A program made the position numbers and the translations under genes. The notes beneath the pieces are model-generated. The model worked only from the letters and a program-made list of their open reading frames with translations, ran no database searches and was not told the origin of the DNA. From positions 1 to 64,000 of the forward strand of contig JACRIN010000084.1 of assembly GCA_016220085.1 (NCBI GenBank): a stretch of DNA of 64,000 nt, read 5' to 3'. Source of the stretch: Planctomycetota bacterium (lineage in GTDB: Bacteria; Planctomycetota; UBA1135; GCA-002686595). Positions 17,404-26,609 of this stretch are shown piece after piece. Within the stretch, counting starts at the first letter, position 1. The number at the start of each line of letters is the position of its first letter.

Positions 17404-19245
17404 TCAGCGGATGCGCTTCAGCGGGAACTCGACCTCGACGGTCCGTTCGCGCACGGCTTCGACGGTCGCGGTCGACGGCTCGTACTCCTCGTCCTCGTCG
17501 CCGGACCAGCACTCGAGTCGGAGCTCGTACGTGCCGGGTTCGTCGAAGCCGAGCTCGACGTCGAGCTCGTGGTGGAACGTGGCGCGTTGGTGACGCGGCT
17601 GGCCGCGCTCGACGGCGCCGACGTAGACCGGGTCGGGCCACGGCACGCGCTTTCCGTCCTGCACGACGAAGCAGCGCACGCGGACGTACGGCGCGTACGC
17701 GATCTCGACCGTGTTGGCGCCGGGCTTCACTCGCGCGGGCTCGAAGCGGAGCGTTTGCTCGGCGTCGGCGAAGCAGAGCACGATCTCTCCGGCCGCCGCG
17801 CGGAAGCAGTAGCCGTCGCGTTCGCGGTCGAACGGCGCGCTCTCCGGCGCGATCCCGCTCGGTTCCGACGGCGGCATGCCGTACCAACTGACGTGCTCGT
17901 CGCGCACGGGCTCGCCGGTGCGTGGGTCGACCAGCTTGACGCACACGTCGGCCGGAGGCGCGATCACCAACGCGAAGTTCGACGCGTTCAGCGGGTCGTA
18001 GTCGAACACCAAGCTGGCGAGGAACGGCCGCAGGAACGCCATGTAGCGTCCGCGCTCGCGCAGGCCGGCGTCCCAGCGCCACACGTTCGGATCGAGCGCG
18101 CTGACCGTCGGTCGGGCGACCCACTCGTACGAGTCGGTGAGTCTCGCGAGCTGGAACGTGAACTCGACGCCGTTCCACTCCGGCGCGAGCGTGATCGTCC
18201 CGAAGAGCGGCATTTCTCCGGCAGCGGGCTCGCGCGGCGTGAGATCGATCGCGAGCTCGGTCGCCTCGCCGGCCGCGACGCGCGCGTCGAGTTCGGCGAC
18301 GAGCTCGTTCGCGCGCTGCGCGTAACGCTCCACGAGCACGCGATAGTCGCCGGGCGCGAGGCTCTCGAAGATCCAAGGCTCGGGCTGCGTCGGCGCCCAC
18401 TGCGAGAGCTGGCTGGTCTCGCCGCCGTGGGACAGTCGCACGCTCAGTCCCTCGCGCGACGTGCCTTCGGCGACGTCGACGATCAACACGCCGGCGGGTT
18501 CGAGCTCGATCGTGCGCTCCCCGCCGAGCGCGAGGTCGACGTCGATCCGTTTCCACGCGTAGCCCGGCGCGCGGGCCCACCACCGTTCGTGCCCGAGCCA
18601 CTGTTCGGGCACGATCCCGCCGGAGGAGAACTGCGGCAACTCCAGCGGCGACGTGCCTCGGACGGAAAGCGCGGCGTTCGGCACGGAAGGCAGGACCGAA
18701 TCCTCGCTCGCGACGAGCTCGACGCCCGCGGTGAACTCGCGTCCGGTGCCGGGCGCGACGACGTGCACCACCGTCGGACGGAGCACGCGCGCTTCGAGGT
18801 GGAGCGCGCCGCGCGGCGGTTGCTCGGCGACGACGCGCTCGCAGCGGGCGGGCACTCCGTCGAGTTCCATCTTCCCGACCGTGTAGTCGTCGAAGCCCGC
18901 CGGCACGTCGAGGAACCATGCGCCGTCGCGTACGGTCGCATTGGTCGGGTCGAAGCCCTCGCCGTGGTTGATGAACAGGTGGAACCAGCCTTCGCGTGGT
19001 GCGCGCGGCGCGCCTCGGGGACCGTCGACGAGCTCGACCGTGCCGTGGAGTCGGACCGAGCCCGGTGCGGGCGGCGGCAACGACGCGAGCAGCGTCTCGA
19101 GCGACGTCGCAGCCGGTGCAGCGACCGGCGCGTCGACTGTTGCCGCGTCCGGCTCAGCGACCGACGCCGGCGCGCCGCGCCGCGAACTGCACGCGGCGGC
19201 AACGAAGGCGAGCACGAGCGAGCCGAGGACGAGCGAGCGAGGCAT
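17404..19245 (-). CDS. large lipoprotein with carboxypeptidase-regulatory-like beta domains
   Basis: 613 residues. The start MPRSLVLGSLVLAFVAAACSS is a clean lipoprotein signal with the lipobox AAC. The remainder is beta-rich with repeated short modules of the kind VRLHGTVELVDG, RTIELEPAGVLIVDV and ESLAPGDYRVLVER, which resemble carboxypeptidase-regulatory-like/SpaA-type Ig folds found in planctomycete surface lipoproteins. Several conserved Cys occur in the last third. No catalytic motif was seen. An AAGGAGG site lies 12 nt before the ATG. It is separated from the glutamine synthetase-like gene by a 65-bp gap with a hairpin. It should be anchored in the outer membrane or cell surface; function unknown. 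Confidence 0.7.
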   Translation of the reverse strand: MPRSLVLGSLVLAFVAAACSSRRGAPASVAEPDAATVDAPVAAPAATSLETLLASLPPPAPGSVRLHGTVELVDGPRGAPRAPREGWFHLFINHGEGFDPTNATVRDGAWFLDVPAGFDDYTVGKMELDGVPARCERVVAEQPPRGALHLEARVLRPTVVHVVAPGTGREFTAGVELVASEDSVLPSVPNAALSVRGTSPLELPQFSSGGIVPEQWLGHERWWARAPGYAWKRIDVDLALGGERTIELEPAGVLIVDVAEGTSREGLSVRLSHGGETSQLSQWAPTQPEPWIFESLAPGDYRVLVERYAQRANELVAELDARVAAGEATELAIDLTPREPAAGEMPLFGTITLAPEWNGVEFTFQLARLTDSYEWVARPTVSALDPNVWRWDAGLRERGRYMAFLRPFLASLVFDYDPLNASNFALVIAPPADVCVKLVDPRTGEPVRDEHVSWYGMPPSEPSGIAPESAPFDRERDGYCFRAAAGEIVLCFADAEQTLRFEPARVKPGANTVEIAYAPYVRVRCFVVQDGKRVPWPDPVYVGAVERGQPRHQRATFHHELDVELGFDEPGTYELRLECWSGDEDEEYEPSTATVEAVRERTVEVEFPLKRIR

Positions 19246-19271
19246 GAGGCGTATGTTCCTCCTTGACGTTA

Positions 19272-19309
19272 GCGCGCGAAGCGCAACACGCGCTCTGCTT
19301 TTCGCGCGC
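19272..19309 (-). terminator. nested hairpin after the glutamine synthetase-like gene
   Basis: GCGCGCGAA (19272-19280) pairs perfectly with TTCGCGCGC (19301-19309), and a smaller AGCGC/GCGCT stem lies inside. It lies directly after the stop of the upstream gene and before the lipoprotein start. There is no T-run, so it could be a processing or attenuation element as well as a terminator. Confidence 0.35.
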
Positions 19310-19310
19310 C

Positions 19311-20729
19311 TCAATCCATCGCCGCGAGCACCTGATCCAGATAGCTCGCCGGGAACACGCCGCCGGCTTCGAGCACGCCGCGTTGGTCGGCGAGCGTCGT
19401 CGCGATGTCCTGTGGCGTCATCGGCAAGCGCGCCGCCGAGCCCGGGTTCGCTCGCACGTTGGCGGCGCGGGTCGCTTCGAGCAACTTGGCGAGCTCCGGC
19501 GTCGCGCGGCCGGAGACGAACGCTTGCGCCACGCCCGCCAACAGCAGATGCGGATGCGCGGACCCGTCCGGCAGCCGGAACTCGATCGTCGGCGCGGAGA
19601 CCTCGCGGCCGTCGCTCGCCCGCGCGGTGATCGGGATGCGAATCAGCGCATGGCGGTCGAACTCGCCCCAGCCGACGGCGGTCGGAGCTTCCTTGCCCTG
19701 CAGCAGCCGGATGAACGAGCCTTCGACGCGGTTGCCGAACGCCATCAGCGCGGCGCCGTGTCGCACGAGCCCGGCGATCAGCCATTGGCCGGTCTCGGAC
19801 ATCCGACCGTTCGCGTCGCGGCGGCCGAGGTGGAGCCCGTCTTGCGTCGGCGAGAAGTGGAAGTGCAGGCCGGAGCCCGCGTGACCCTTGCGCATGATCG
19901 GATCGAAGCTGCAGCGCATGCCGTCGCGGTGCGCGAGGTTGCGCAGGACCCACTGCGTCAACACCACGTGATCGGCGGCGTCGGGAAGCGGCGCGAGCGA
20001 CATCTCGATCTCGTGTTGCTCCCAGATCGTGTCCTCGGCGTCCGACGACGGGATGTAGCCGACTTCGCTGTGGCCGTACTTGATCGGCACGCCGAGCTCG
20101 GCGAGCAGCGTGAGCGCCTGACGCCGCAAGCGCTCGCCGAACACGAACGGCGACGACGCGTGGTAGCCGCGGTCGTCCGCGCCGTACGCGTCGACCTCGC
20201 TCGCGTGCTTGCCGAGGAAGTACTCGACCTCGCCGAGCGCGTGGAGTTCGATGCCGAGCTCCTGCTTCACGCGTGCGAACGCCGCGCGCACGATCGTGTC
20301 GGGCGAGACGCCGAGCGGCGCGCCGTCGCGGCCCGCGTGGCTGCACAAGAGCACCAACGTCGGCTCCGCGGAGAACGGATCGAGGAACGCCGACGCGACG
20401 CGCGGACGCAGCAGGATGTCGGATGCTCCCGCGCGGATGCCGGTGCCGGCGAAGATCGAAGAACCGTCGGCGCGCTCGCCGCCCTCGATCACGTCGCGCA
20501 GGTGCGCGACCGAACGCGGCACGAAATCGAGCGTCTTGAGCCAACCGTCGCTGCCGACGTGCATCAGGCTGACGACGCGGATGCCCTCTTGGCGTACGAA
20601 GGCGACCAGATCGTCGGCGGACCAAGCGTGCGCAGGCTTGCCGAACAGACGTTCGAGCTTGCGGGCCGGAAGCGTCGCGGGGACGACGACACCTAGCGCG
20701 GCGGGGCCGCGCGAACTCTGCGTGGTCAT
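19311..20729 (-). CDS. glutamine synthetase-like ligase
   Basis: 472 residues with both GS domains. The beta-grasp part covers about 40-135 (ADGSSIFAGTGIRAGASDI matches the FDGSSIxG...SDM element of GlnA). The catalytic barrel has the metal residues GEVEYF (Glu167, Glu169) and EQHEIEMS (Glu240, Glu242), the GSGLHFHFS loop (His289) and FGNRVEGSFIRL. The typical adenylylation loop (NLYDLPPEE) is absent, and the sequence departs from classical GlnA in the ammonia-binding region. It may be a real glutamine synthetase of a divergent type or a gamma-glutamyl ligase acting on another amine. The ATG giving MTTQSSRGP was chosen because homology begins about 30 residues later. It is monocistronic by spacing. 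Confidence 0.75.
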   Translation of the reverse strand: MTTQSSRGPAALGVVVPATLPARKLERLFGKPAHAWSADDLVAFVRQEGIRVVSLMHVGSDGWLKTLDFVPRSVAHLRDVIEGGERADGSSIFAGTGIRAGASDILLRPRVASAFLDPFSAEPTLVLLCSHAGRDGAPLGVSPDTIVRAAFARVKQELGIELHALGEVEYFLGKHASEVDAYGADDRGYHASSPFVFGERLRRQALTLLAELGVPIKYGHSEVGYIPSSDAEDTIWEQHEIEMSLAPLPDAADHVVLTQWVLRNLAHRDGMRCSFDPIMRKGHAGSGLHFHFSPTQDGLHLGRRDANGRMSETGQWLIAGLVRHGAALMAFGNRVEGSFIRLLQGKEAPTAVGWGEFDRHALIRIPITARASDGREVSAPTIEFRLPDGSAHPHLLLAGVAQAFVSGRATPELAKLLEATRAANVRANPGSAARLPMTPQDIATTLADQRGVLEAGGVFPASYLDQVLAAMD

Positions 20730-20854
20730 GGTTCCCGGATGTTCGTCCGGCGCCGCGCGGCGCGCGATGCGCCCACGCGCCCGGTTCGGGGGTGCGAAAG
20801 TCGGTAGACCGAGCGCCGGCCGAGCCGCGCGCCGAGTTGGCCGCGTGCTGGGTC

Positions 20855-20940
20855 GGCCGCGCGGCACGTCAGGCACGCGCCACGTCGACCGCGCGGCACG
20901 TCAGCCGTGCGGCAGGTCACTCACACGCCACGTCAGCCGC
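20855..20940. repeat. imperfect 32-bp tandem repeat
   Basis: Blocks starting GCGGCACGTCAGGC and GCGGCACGTCAGCC lie 32 bp apart, each followed by a related GCCACGTC/GGCAGGTC half, and a third partial block ends at 20940. The unit seems built from a CACGTC core repeated every 15-17 bp. It fills the gap between the coiled-coil gene end and the glutamine synthetase-like start. Confidence 0.5.
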
Positions 20941-21958
20941 GAGGCGGCGTGCCGAGCTCGGCCTCGCGCGCTTGCAGCTTCGATTCGAGCGCCCGGATCA
21001 TCGGACGGATCTCGGTCAACGCCGCGAGCGTCGTCGCGACCTGGCCGTCGTGCTTGCGGCGTTCCGCGCGCAAGAGCTCGAGCTGCTCGTTCGCCGAGCG
21101 CCAGGCTTGCTCGAGCTTGCGAACCTCCTGTTGCGACGTCGTGAGCGACTCCGCGGTCTGATCGCGATCGGCGCGCAGCATGCGCAGCTCCTCGCCGAGC
21201 TGACGGTTCTTCGCGTCGCGTTCGCCGAGCGCCGCGTCGCGCAGCGCGAGCTGGGCGCGCGCGGTCTCGAGGTCGGCCGTCAGCGACTCCGTTTCGTGGC
21301 GCGAGCCCTCGAGCGCGTGGCTCTTCGCCTGCAGCGCTGCCTGGAGCTCGGTGACCTTCGCGAGGCCGTCGCGCTCCGACGCGGCGCGGGCGACGCGGGT
21401 CTCCTCGAGCCACTGCTCGAGGCGCGCGACCTGCTGCGCGGCGCGTTCGCGTTCGTCGGCGCTCTGCGTGGCGAGCGCGTCGAGCTCGCGACGACGCTCC
21501 GCGAGCTCGTTTTCGAGCGCACGGATGCGTTCGGAGAGCGAAGTCGCTTCGCTTCCGAGCCGTTCGAGCTCGCCGAGCCGGCGCTCGGACTCCGCCTGCG
21601 ACGCGCGGCGAGCCTCTTCGGTCGCGCGGCACGTCTCGCCGAGCGCGCGGTGGCCGTCCTCCAACGTGCGGTGAGCGCGTTCGAGCACGCCGAGAGCTTC
21701 CCGAAGCGCGCCGAGCTCGCGTTCGCGCTCCGCGACCTCGCGGCGCAGCGGCTCGAGCTCCTCGACGCGCGCCATCAGCTCGACGACGCGCGTGCTCTTC
21801 TGCCAGACCTCGGCGAGTTGGTCGACGCGACGACGCTCGTAGTCACGCTCGAGGTCCCACATCGCCGGGTCCTCGCTGCGGACGGTCGGAGCGCGACGCG
21901 GCGAGAGCGCGGCTTCGGCGGAGTCGGAGGAAACGGACGAGTTCGGTGCTTGATCCAT
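20933..21958 (-). CDS. coiled-coil protein, function unknown
   Basis: 341 residues. After a polar start (MDQAPNSSVSSDS) the sequence from about 35 to 335 is almost continuous heptad coiled coil (RRREVAERERELGALREALG, LENELAERRRELDALAT and similar), very rich in Glu, Arg, Ala and Leu with no Pro. No membrane segment or enzyme motif. It begins 65 bp after the end of the larger, membrane-anchored coiled-coil gene, so the two are likely one operon and may form a filament or scaffold together. The shape recalls bactofilin-independent scaffolds such as crescentin- or FilP-like proteins, but there is no specific signature. Confidence 0.72.
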   Translation of the reverse strand: MDQAPNSSVSSDSAEAALSPRRAPTVRSEDPAMWDLERDYERRRVDQLAEVWQKSTRVVELMARVEELEPLRREVAERERELGALREALGVLERAHRTLEDGHRALGETCRATEEARRASQAESERRLGELERLGSEATSLSERIRALENELAERRRELDALATQSADERERAAQQVARLEQWLEETRVARAASERDGLAKVTELQAALQAKSHALEGSRHETESLTADLETARAQLALRDAALGERDAKNRQLGEELRMLRADRDQTAESLTTSQQEVRKLEQAWRSANEQLELLRAERRKHDGQVATTLAALTEIRPMIRALESKLQAREAELGTPPRG

Positions 21959-22023
21959 GAGCGGGGGCGTTGCGGGTTCGTGGGAGTGCCGGCGGGCGTC
22001 GGGACGGGTGATCGGGCGGCGGC

Positions 22024-22590
22024 TCAGGCGGTCGGGTCGTCGGCGGCTTGGGGAGCGCACGGCGCGTCGCGCGTTTCGTTCGATTCGACGAGCTCGCGTT
22101 GCTCGCCGCCGGTGGCCATCAACGGCGCGACCGTGTTGACGCCGTCGACCGGCGCCGGCGAGCACGGCAACGCCGCGGCCGGCTCGGTCGGCGCGACGCC
22201 GGGCACGACGTCCGTAACGGCGCCGGGCACGATGTCCGTCACGACGTCCGTCACGATGCCGGGCGCGGGCGCGAGCTCGGAGCTCGTGAGCGCGGCTTCC
22301 CACGCATCGCGCGCGCCTTCGGGCGATTCGCGGCCGAGCTCGGCGAGCGCGAGCAGGTCGCCCGCGAGCGATTCGTGCCGCGTGCGCAGGCCGTGCTCGA
22401 TGCGTTGGCCGAGCGCGGCGATGTCGGCTCGCAGTCGCTCGGCGGTCTCGTGCGCGCTGCTCGCCGAGGCGTTCAGGTGCGACTGCAGCGCGTCGATCCG
22501 CGCGCGCAGATCGTCGCCGACCGCGGGCGCGAGACGCTCGAGCTCGGCCGAGAACTCGCGGTGCGCGCGCTCGGTCAGCGCTTCGAAGGA
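22024..22590 (-). pseudogene. 3' part of the membrane coiled-coil gene beyond an in-frame TAG
   Basis: The frame of the coiled-coil gene stays open after TAG 22591-22593 for 188 more codons to a TGA at 22024-22026. The first residues (SFEALTERAHREFSAELERLAPAV) continue the fourth copy of the repeat seen three times before the stop, and a Pro/Val-rich tail with VTDVV/VTDIVPGA repeats follows. This shows the tail once belonged to the same protein. A single CAG to TAG change explains it. Confidence 0.65.
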
Positions 22591-24897
22591 CTACAGGCCC
22601 CCGCGCAGCGCGAGGTCGCCGTGCATGCGATCGGCGGCGAGTCGGCCGGTCAGCTCGCTGAGCACCGCAGCTTGCGTGCCGTCGATGCGGCCGAGGCCTT
22701 GGTCGACGCGCTCGCCGAGCTCCTCCAGCCGCGCACGCAGTCGATTCGCGCCTTCCTCGGCGGCTTGCACCGCTTGCTGCACGCCGCCGTGCAGGACGGC
22801 GACGCGTGCTTCGAGCGCGGTGTCGAGCGCTGTTTCGAGCGCAGGCGCGAGCTGGGCGAGCCCGGCGGAGAACTCGCGGCTCGTTCGGTGGCTCGCTTCG
22901 GTGCACGCGTTGAAACCGCGCTCGAGCTCGGCCTCGGCGTACGCGCGGTCGATCTCCATGCGTTGCACCAGGTTCGCGAGCGACGTGGTCTGCGCGCCGT
23001 CGAGCCGCTCGACCCCTTGGTCGACCCGCGTGCGCAGCGCTTCGAGACCCGCGTGCAGCTCGCGCAACGCTTCGCTCGCGCCGCGCGCCGCCTCGCGCAC
23101 CTCGTCGTGCAGCGCGCTCGCTTCGTCGCGCAGCCGCGCTTCGAGGCTCGGCGCGAGGCGTTCGACGCTCGCGGCGAGCTCGCGCTGCACGCGCTCGGTC
23201 GTCGCGCCGAGTTCCGCCAGCGACTCGCGAAGCTGCGTCTGCTCCGCGCGGCGTTCGGCGGTCAGGCGCTCGTCGAGTTGGCTGAACGCCGCATTCTGGC
23301 GCTCGTCGAGCCGTGCGAGCTCCTCGGAGACGTTGCGACCGAGCTCCGCGAGCTCCGACTGCAGTTCCTTGCGCGCGGAGACGTTGGCGCGGGCCTCGGC
23401 CTCGCGCGCGGCGCGCAGGGCGCCCGCCTCCTCGGCGAGTCGCGCTTCGATGCACGGCGCGACGCTTGCGATCGCGGCGCCGAGCTCGCGGTGCACGCGC
23501 TCCGCGTTCTCTCCGAGGGCGTTGAGCCCTTCGCGCAGCAGCGATTGCTCGTGCTCGTGATCCGTGATCACGCGCTCGCCGAGCTCACCGAGTCGCTCCG
23601 TGAACTCCTCGGTGAGCCGCGCGTCGAGCCGGGCGAATTCGCTTTCGACCTTGCCGCGGAGCTCCGCGAGGCCGCGTTCGAACGCTTCGGTTTGGCGCAC
23701 GGACTCCGCGCGAACGCTCTCGACGAGCTCGCGCGCGCTGCGCTCTTGTTCGCTCGCGACTCGCGCAAGCTGTTCTCCGAATCCGCGTTCGAGTGTGCCG
23801 AGTCGTTCACCGACGCCGCGTTCGAGCGCGCCGAGCTGCGCGTCGATCGCGCGGCCTTGAGCGACGAAGCGACCGTCGACGTGCTCGCGGACGAGCTCCA
23901 AGCCCGCCGCGGCGTCGCGCGCCACGCGTTCGCGGGCTTCCGTCGCCGCCGCGAGGCCGTTGCCGATCGCGACCCGTTGGCTCGCGAGCTCGTGCTCGAC
24001 GTCGTTCAGGCTCTCGAGCGCACTGGCGACGCGCGTGCTCTGATCCTCGGCGGACGCAGCGAGCGCGTCGAGCACGCCCTGCAAGCGCGTATGATGCGCG
24101 GCCAAACGCGACTCGGAGCGCTCGCCGAGCTCGTCGACGCTCGCGCGCAGCTCGCGTTGGTCGCGCGCGACGCTCTCGAACGCGCCGCCGAGCTCCTGAG
24201 CGAGCGCGCGAACGCGTTCGGTCAACGCGACGTCGACGCGCTTTGCGAGCTGATCCTGGCTCGCGGCGAGGTGGAAGATCGACGTCTGGATCTCCGGGTT
24301 CGCGGCGAGGCGCGTCAGCTCCTCCAACCGCGAGTGGATCGCGACGAGCTCGCCTTGCAGCCCCGCGGTCGAGCCCGCGACCGTGCCGACGCCGCGCCGT
24401 AGCTCCTGCCCGTCGCGCGCGAGGTCGTCGATGCGCGCGGTCTCGGCACGGACGTGCGCGACCGCGTGATGGACCGACAACAACGTCCGGCGCACGCGCC
24501 CGAGGCCGAACAGCAGGCTGCCGCCGAGCGCGAGCGCGCCGCCGAGCGAGTATGGATTGCCGAAGTGCGCGAGGAACTCCGCGTTCGCTCCCGGCACGTT
24601 GGCGCCGACGATCAGCGCGACGCCCGTGCATGCGCACAGGACGCCGGTCCAGTCGAGCACGCGAGCGAGCGCGTCGGGCTTCGCCGGCACGAATGCGACG
24701 ACGCGGCCGTGAGGCGCGGGCTCCGATACGCGGTGCGGCGCGGGCGGAGCGCTCGCCATCCGCAGCTCCTTCGCGGCGGCCGAGGGCGTCGGCGATTCGA
24801 CGACGTCGGTGCTTGCCTGGCCCTGGGCGGTCCCATTCGACGGGGCGGCGGCGGGCGAGGTGGCGCTGGGCTTTGCGGCTTCGTCTTGGAGCGGCAT
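22591..24897 (-). CDS. membrane-anchored long coiled-coil repeat protein (cut by TAG)
   Basis: 768 residues up to the TAG. A Ser/Ala/Pro-rich amino end (1-75) is followed by two hydrophobic helices (about 84-103 and 115-133) and then roughly 630 residues of coiled coil. From about residue 420 a repeat of 102-108 residues is visible; its key block is RELxxxxxxLAPxxEARL, seen as ELGAAIASVAPCIEARL, ELAASVERLAPSLEARL and EFSAGLAQLAPALETAL, with a fourth copy broken by the stop. No HAMP, MCP hairpin tip or enzyme domain was found. The protein should sit in the inner membrane with a long rod, possibly cytoplasmic. It is followed by a second coiled-coil gene in the same direction. The TAG may be a real nonsense change, a readthrough site or a base error. 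Confidence 0.75.
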   Translation of the reverse strand: MPLQDEAAKPSATSPAAAPSNGTAQGQASTDVVESPTPSAAAKELRMASAPPAPHRVSEPAPHGRVVAFVPAKPDALARVLDWTGVLCACTGVALIVGANVPGANAEFLAHFGNPYSLGGALALGGSLLFGLGRVRRTLLSVHHAVAHVRAETARIDDLARDGQELRRGVGTVAGSTAGLQGELVAIHSRLEELTRLAANPEIQTSIFHLAASQDQLAKRVDVALTERVRALAQELGGAFESVARDQRELRASVDELGERSESRLAAHHTRLQGVLDALAASAEDQSTRVASALESLNDVEHELASQRVAIGNGLAAATEARERVARDAAAGLELVREHVDGRFVAQGRAIDAQLGALERGVGERLGTLERGFGEQLARVASEQERSARELVESVRAESVRQTEAFERGLAELRGKVESEFARLDARLTEEFTERLGELGERVITDHEHEQSLLREGLNALGENAERVHRELGAAIASVAPCIEARLAEEAGALRAAREAEARANVSARKELQSELAELGRNVSEELARLDERQNAAFSQLDERLTAERRAEQTQLRESLAELGATTERVQRELAASVERLAPSLEARLRDEASALHDEVREAARGASEALRELHAGLEALRTRVDQGVERLDGAQTTSLANLVQRMEIDRAYAEAELERGFNACTEASHRTSREFSAGLAQLAPALETALDTALEARVAVLHGGVQQAVQAAEEGANRLRARLEELGERVDQGLGRIDGTQAAVLSELTGRLAADRMHGDLALRGGL

Positions 24898-25207
24898 CGG
24901 ATGGCTCGGGATCGCTGGAAGGAGCGATCGGCTGCGGTGTGTGTGGACGAGTGGTGGAGCGACGGACGCGCGCGGTGCGACCAGGGTCCGACTGGGTCGC
25001 TCTTCGAAAGTCCGCGCGCCGGGGCTTGAGGCGTTCGCGCGTTCGCGCGGTCGCGACGACCCGCCGGCATCGGCGGCACCTGGACAACGGCGGCGCCGGC
25101 GCGCCGGCGCGGCGCGGCTTCAAAGGCTCGTCCTCGCCGTGTTCCCGGTGCGCGCCCCGCCGAACGCCACCCTGGTAGGTCGAGGGCGCGGGCGTTAGAC
25201 CGTCGGC
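24898..25207. other. divergent intergenic stretch, no gene seen
   Basis: 310 bp between the start of the coiled-coil gene (minus) and the MgtC-like gene (plus), so it must hold both promoters. It contains a GC-only palindromic run near 25090-25115 (GGCGCCGGCGCGCCGGCGC). No clear -10 boxes, ORF with coding bias or RNA structure was recognised. Confidence 0.5.
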
Positions 25208-26512
25208 ATGGTCCAGGTCGTACCACCGCCGCCCGAGGGGCTCGAGGACACCGCGCGGCTGCTCGCAAGCTTCGCCACCGCGCTCTTCATCGGCGCGCTG
25301 ATCGGCATCGACCGCGAGCGCAAGCAGCGCGACTCCCGCGAGGAGGCGATCGGCGGGCTGCGGACGTTCATCGTGCTCGCGTTGCTCGGCGCGATGGCCG
25401 CATGGCTCGCGCGCACGCTCGAGCAGCCGTGGCTCTTCGCGTCGGTCGGCGGCATGGTCGCCGCGCTCGTCGTCGCCGGCTACGTGATGCACGTGCGCGC
25501 GACGCCGGATTCGCCGGGGATCACGACCGAAGTCGCCGCGCTCGCGACGTACGTGCTCGGCGGCATGGCGCTCTACGGGCGCGCGGAGCTCGCCGTCGCG
25601 CTCGCGATCGCGATCACCGCGGCGCTCGCATGGAAGGAGCCGCTGCACGGGCTGGTCGGGCGAATCGAGACGACCGAGCTCTACGCTGGGCTCCAGCTCT
25701 TGATCGCGACCTTCATCGTGCTGCCGATCCTGCCCGATCGGACGCTCGATCCGTGGAACGCGCTCAATCCGTACGAGGTCTGGGTGCTCGCGATCCTGAT
25801 CTCGGCGCTCTCGCTGTCGGGTTACGTCGCGTCGCGCTGGCTCGGACCGCGGCGTGGCACGTTGCTCACAGGGCTGTTCGGCGGGCTCGTGTCGTCGACC
25901 GCGGTGACGCTCGCGTTCTCGCGTCGCAGTCGCGAGGAGCCCGACGCGTCGCTCGGCGCGCTCGCGACCGGACTCGCGATTGCGTGGACGGTGATGTTCG
26001 CGCGGATCGTCGTCGAGACCGCGCTCGTCCACCGGCCGCTGGTCGCGCGCGTCGCCGTCGGCATGCTCGCGATGGGGCTCGCGGCGGGTGTGTGCGCGAC
26101 GGTGAGCTTTCGCGTGCACGCGCGCGAGCCGGCGGGCGGGCACGCCGAGACTTTGAGCCTCGCGAACCCGTTCCGGCTGACCGCGGCGATCCGCTTCGCC
26201 GCGCTGTTCGCCGCGGTGCTCGTCGTCGTCGCGATCGTGCGCGAGAACCTGCCGCCGAGCGGCGTGTACCTCGCCGCCGCGATCGCGGGCCTGACCGACG
26301 TCGACGCGATCACGCTTTCGCTCTCGCGGCAGGCGCGCGAAGGGCTCGATCCGGATCTCGCCGTGCGCGCGATCACGCTCGCCGCGCTCACGAACACGCT
26401 CGTCAAGCTCGGGCTCGTCGTGTTCCTCGGCAGCGCGGCGCTGCGGCGGCGGGTTTCGTGGATCGCGCTCGCGACGCTCGCCGCCGGCGCGGTCGCCGTG
26501 TGGTTCCAGTAG
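25208..26512 (+). CDS. MgtC/SapB + DUF4010 membrane protein
   Basis: 434 residues. The N-terminal third is an MgtC-type membrane domain: LIGIDRERKQRDSREEAIGGLRTF is the family signature (GxERExRxRxAGLRTH). The rest is DUF4010, with many helices and a conserved SRWLGPRRGTLLTGLFGGLVSSTAVTL-type loop. About 11 membrane segments in total. MgtC relatives affect Mg2+ homeostasis and ATP synthase in pathogens; the DUF4010 fusion is widespread in environmental bacteria and its function is not settled. It is probably a transporter or regulator in the inner membrane. The gene stands alone; 97 bp with a separate TATACT box follow before the PduS-like gene. Confidence 0.88.
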   Translation: MVQVVPPPPEGLEDTARLLASFATALFIGALIGIDRERKQRDSREEAIGGLRTFIVLALLGAMAAWLARTLEQPWLFASVGGMVAALVVAGYVMHVRATPDSPGITTEVAALATYVLGGMALYGRAELAVALAIAITAALAWKEPLHGLVGRIETTELYAGLQLLIATFIVLPILPDRTLDPWNALNPYEVWVLAILISALSLSGYVASRWLGPRRGTLLTGLFGGLVSSTAVTLAFSRRSREEPDASLGALATGLAIAWTVMFARIVVETALVHRPLVARVAVGMLAMGLAAGVCATVSFRVHAREPAGGHAETLSLANPFRLTAAIRFAALFAAVLVVVAIVRENLPPSGVYLAAAIAGLTDVDAITLSLSRQAREGLDPDLAVRAITLAALTNTLVKLGLVVFLGSAALRRRVSWIALATLAAGAVAVWFQ

Positions 26513-26559
26513 CCCGCGTCGGACCGCGCGCGGCCGTGGCGGCGTCGATCGATCGCTCC

Positions 26560-26565
26560 TATACT
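26560..26565 (+). promoter_or_regulatory. -10 box before the PduS-like gene
   Basis: TATACT, 44 nt before the ATG, in the context CTATACTTCCGCC, close to the CTATACTACCGGC before speA. No convincing -35. It suggests that the PduS-like/PduT-like pair has its own promoter. Confidence 0.45.
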
Positions 26566-26609
26566 TCCGCCCCCTCGCGACGGGCTCGACGCTCGCCGCG
26601 CGGAACACG

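Noticed and set aside
20792-24402. Long plus-strand open frames (over 780 and 920 codons) opposite the coiled-coil genes
   Set aside because: The minus strand has coherent heptad coils and starts with sensible signals; the plus frames are Arg/Ser-rich artefacts of high GC.
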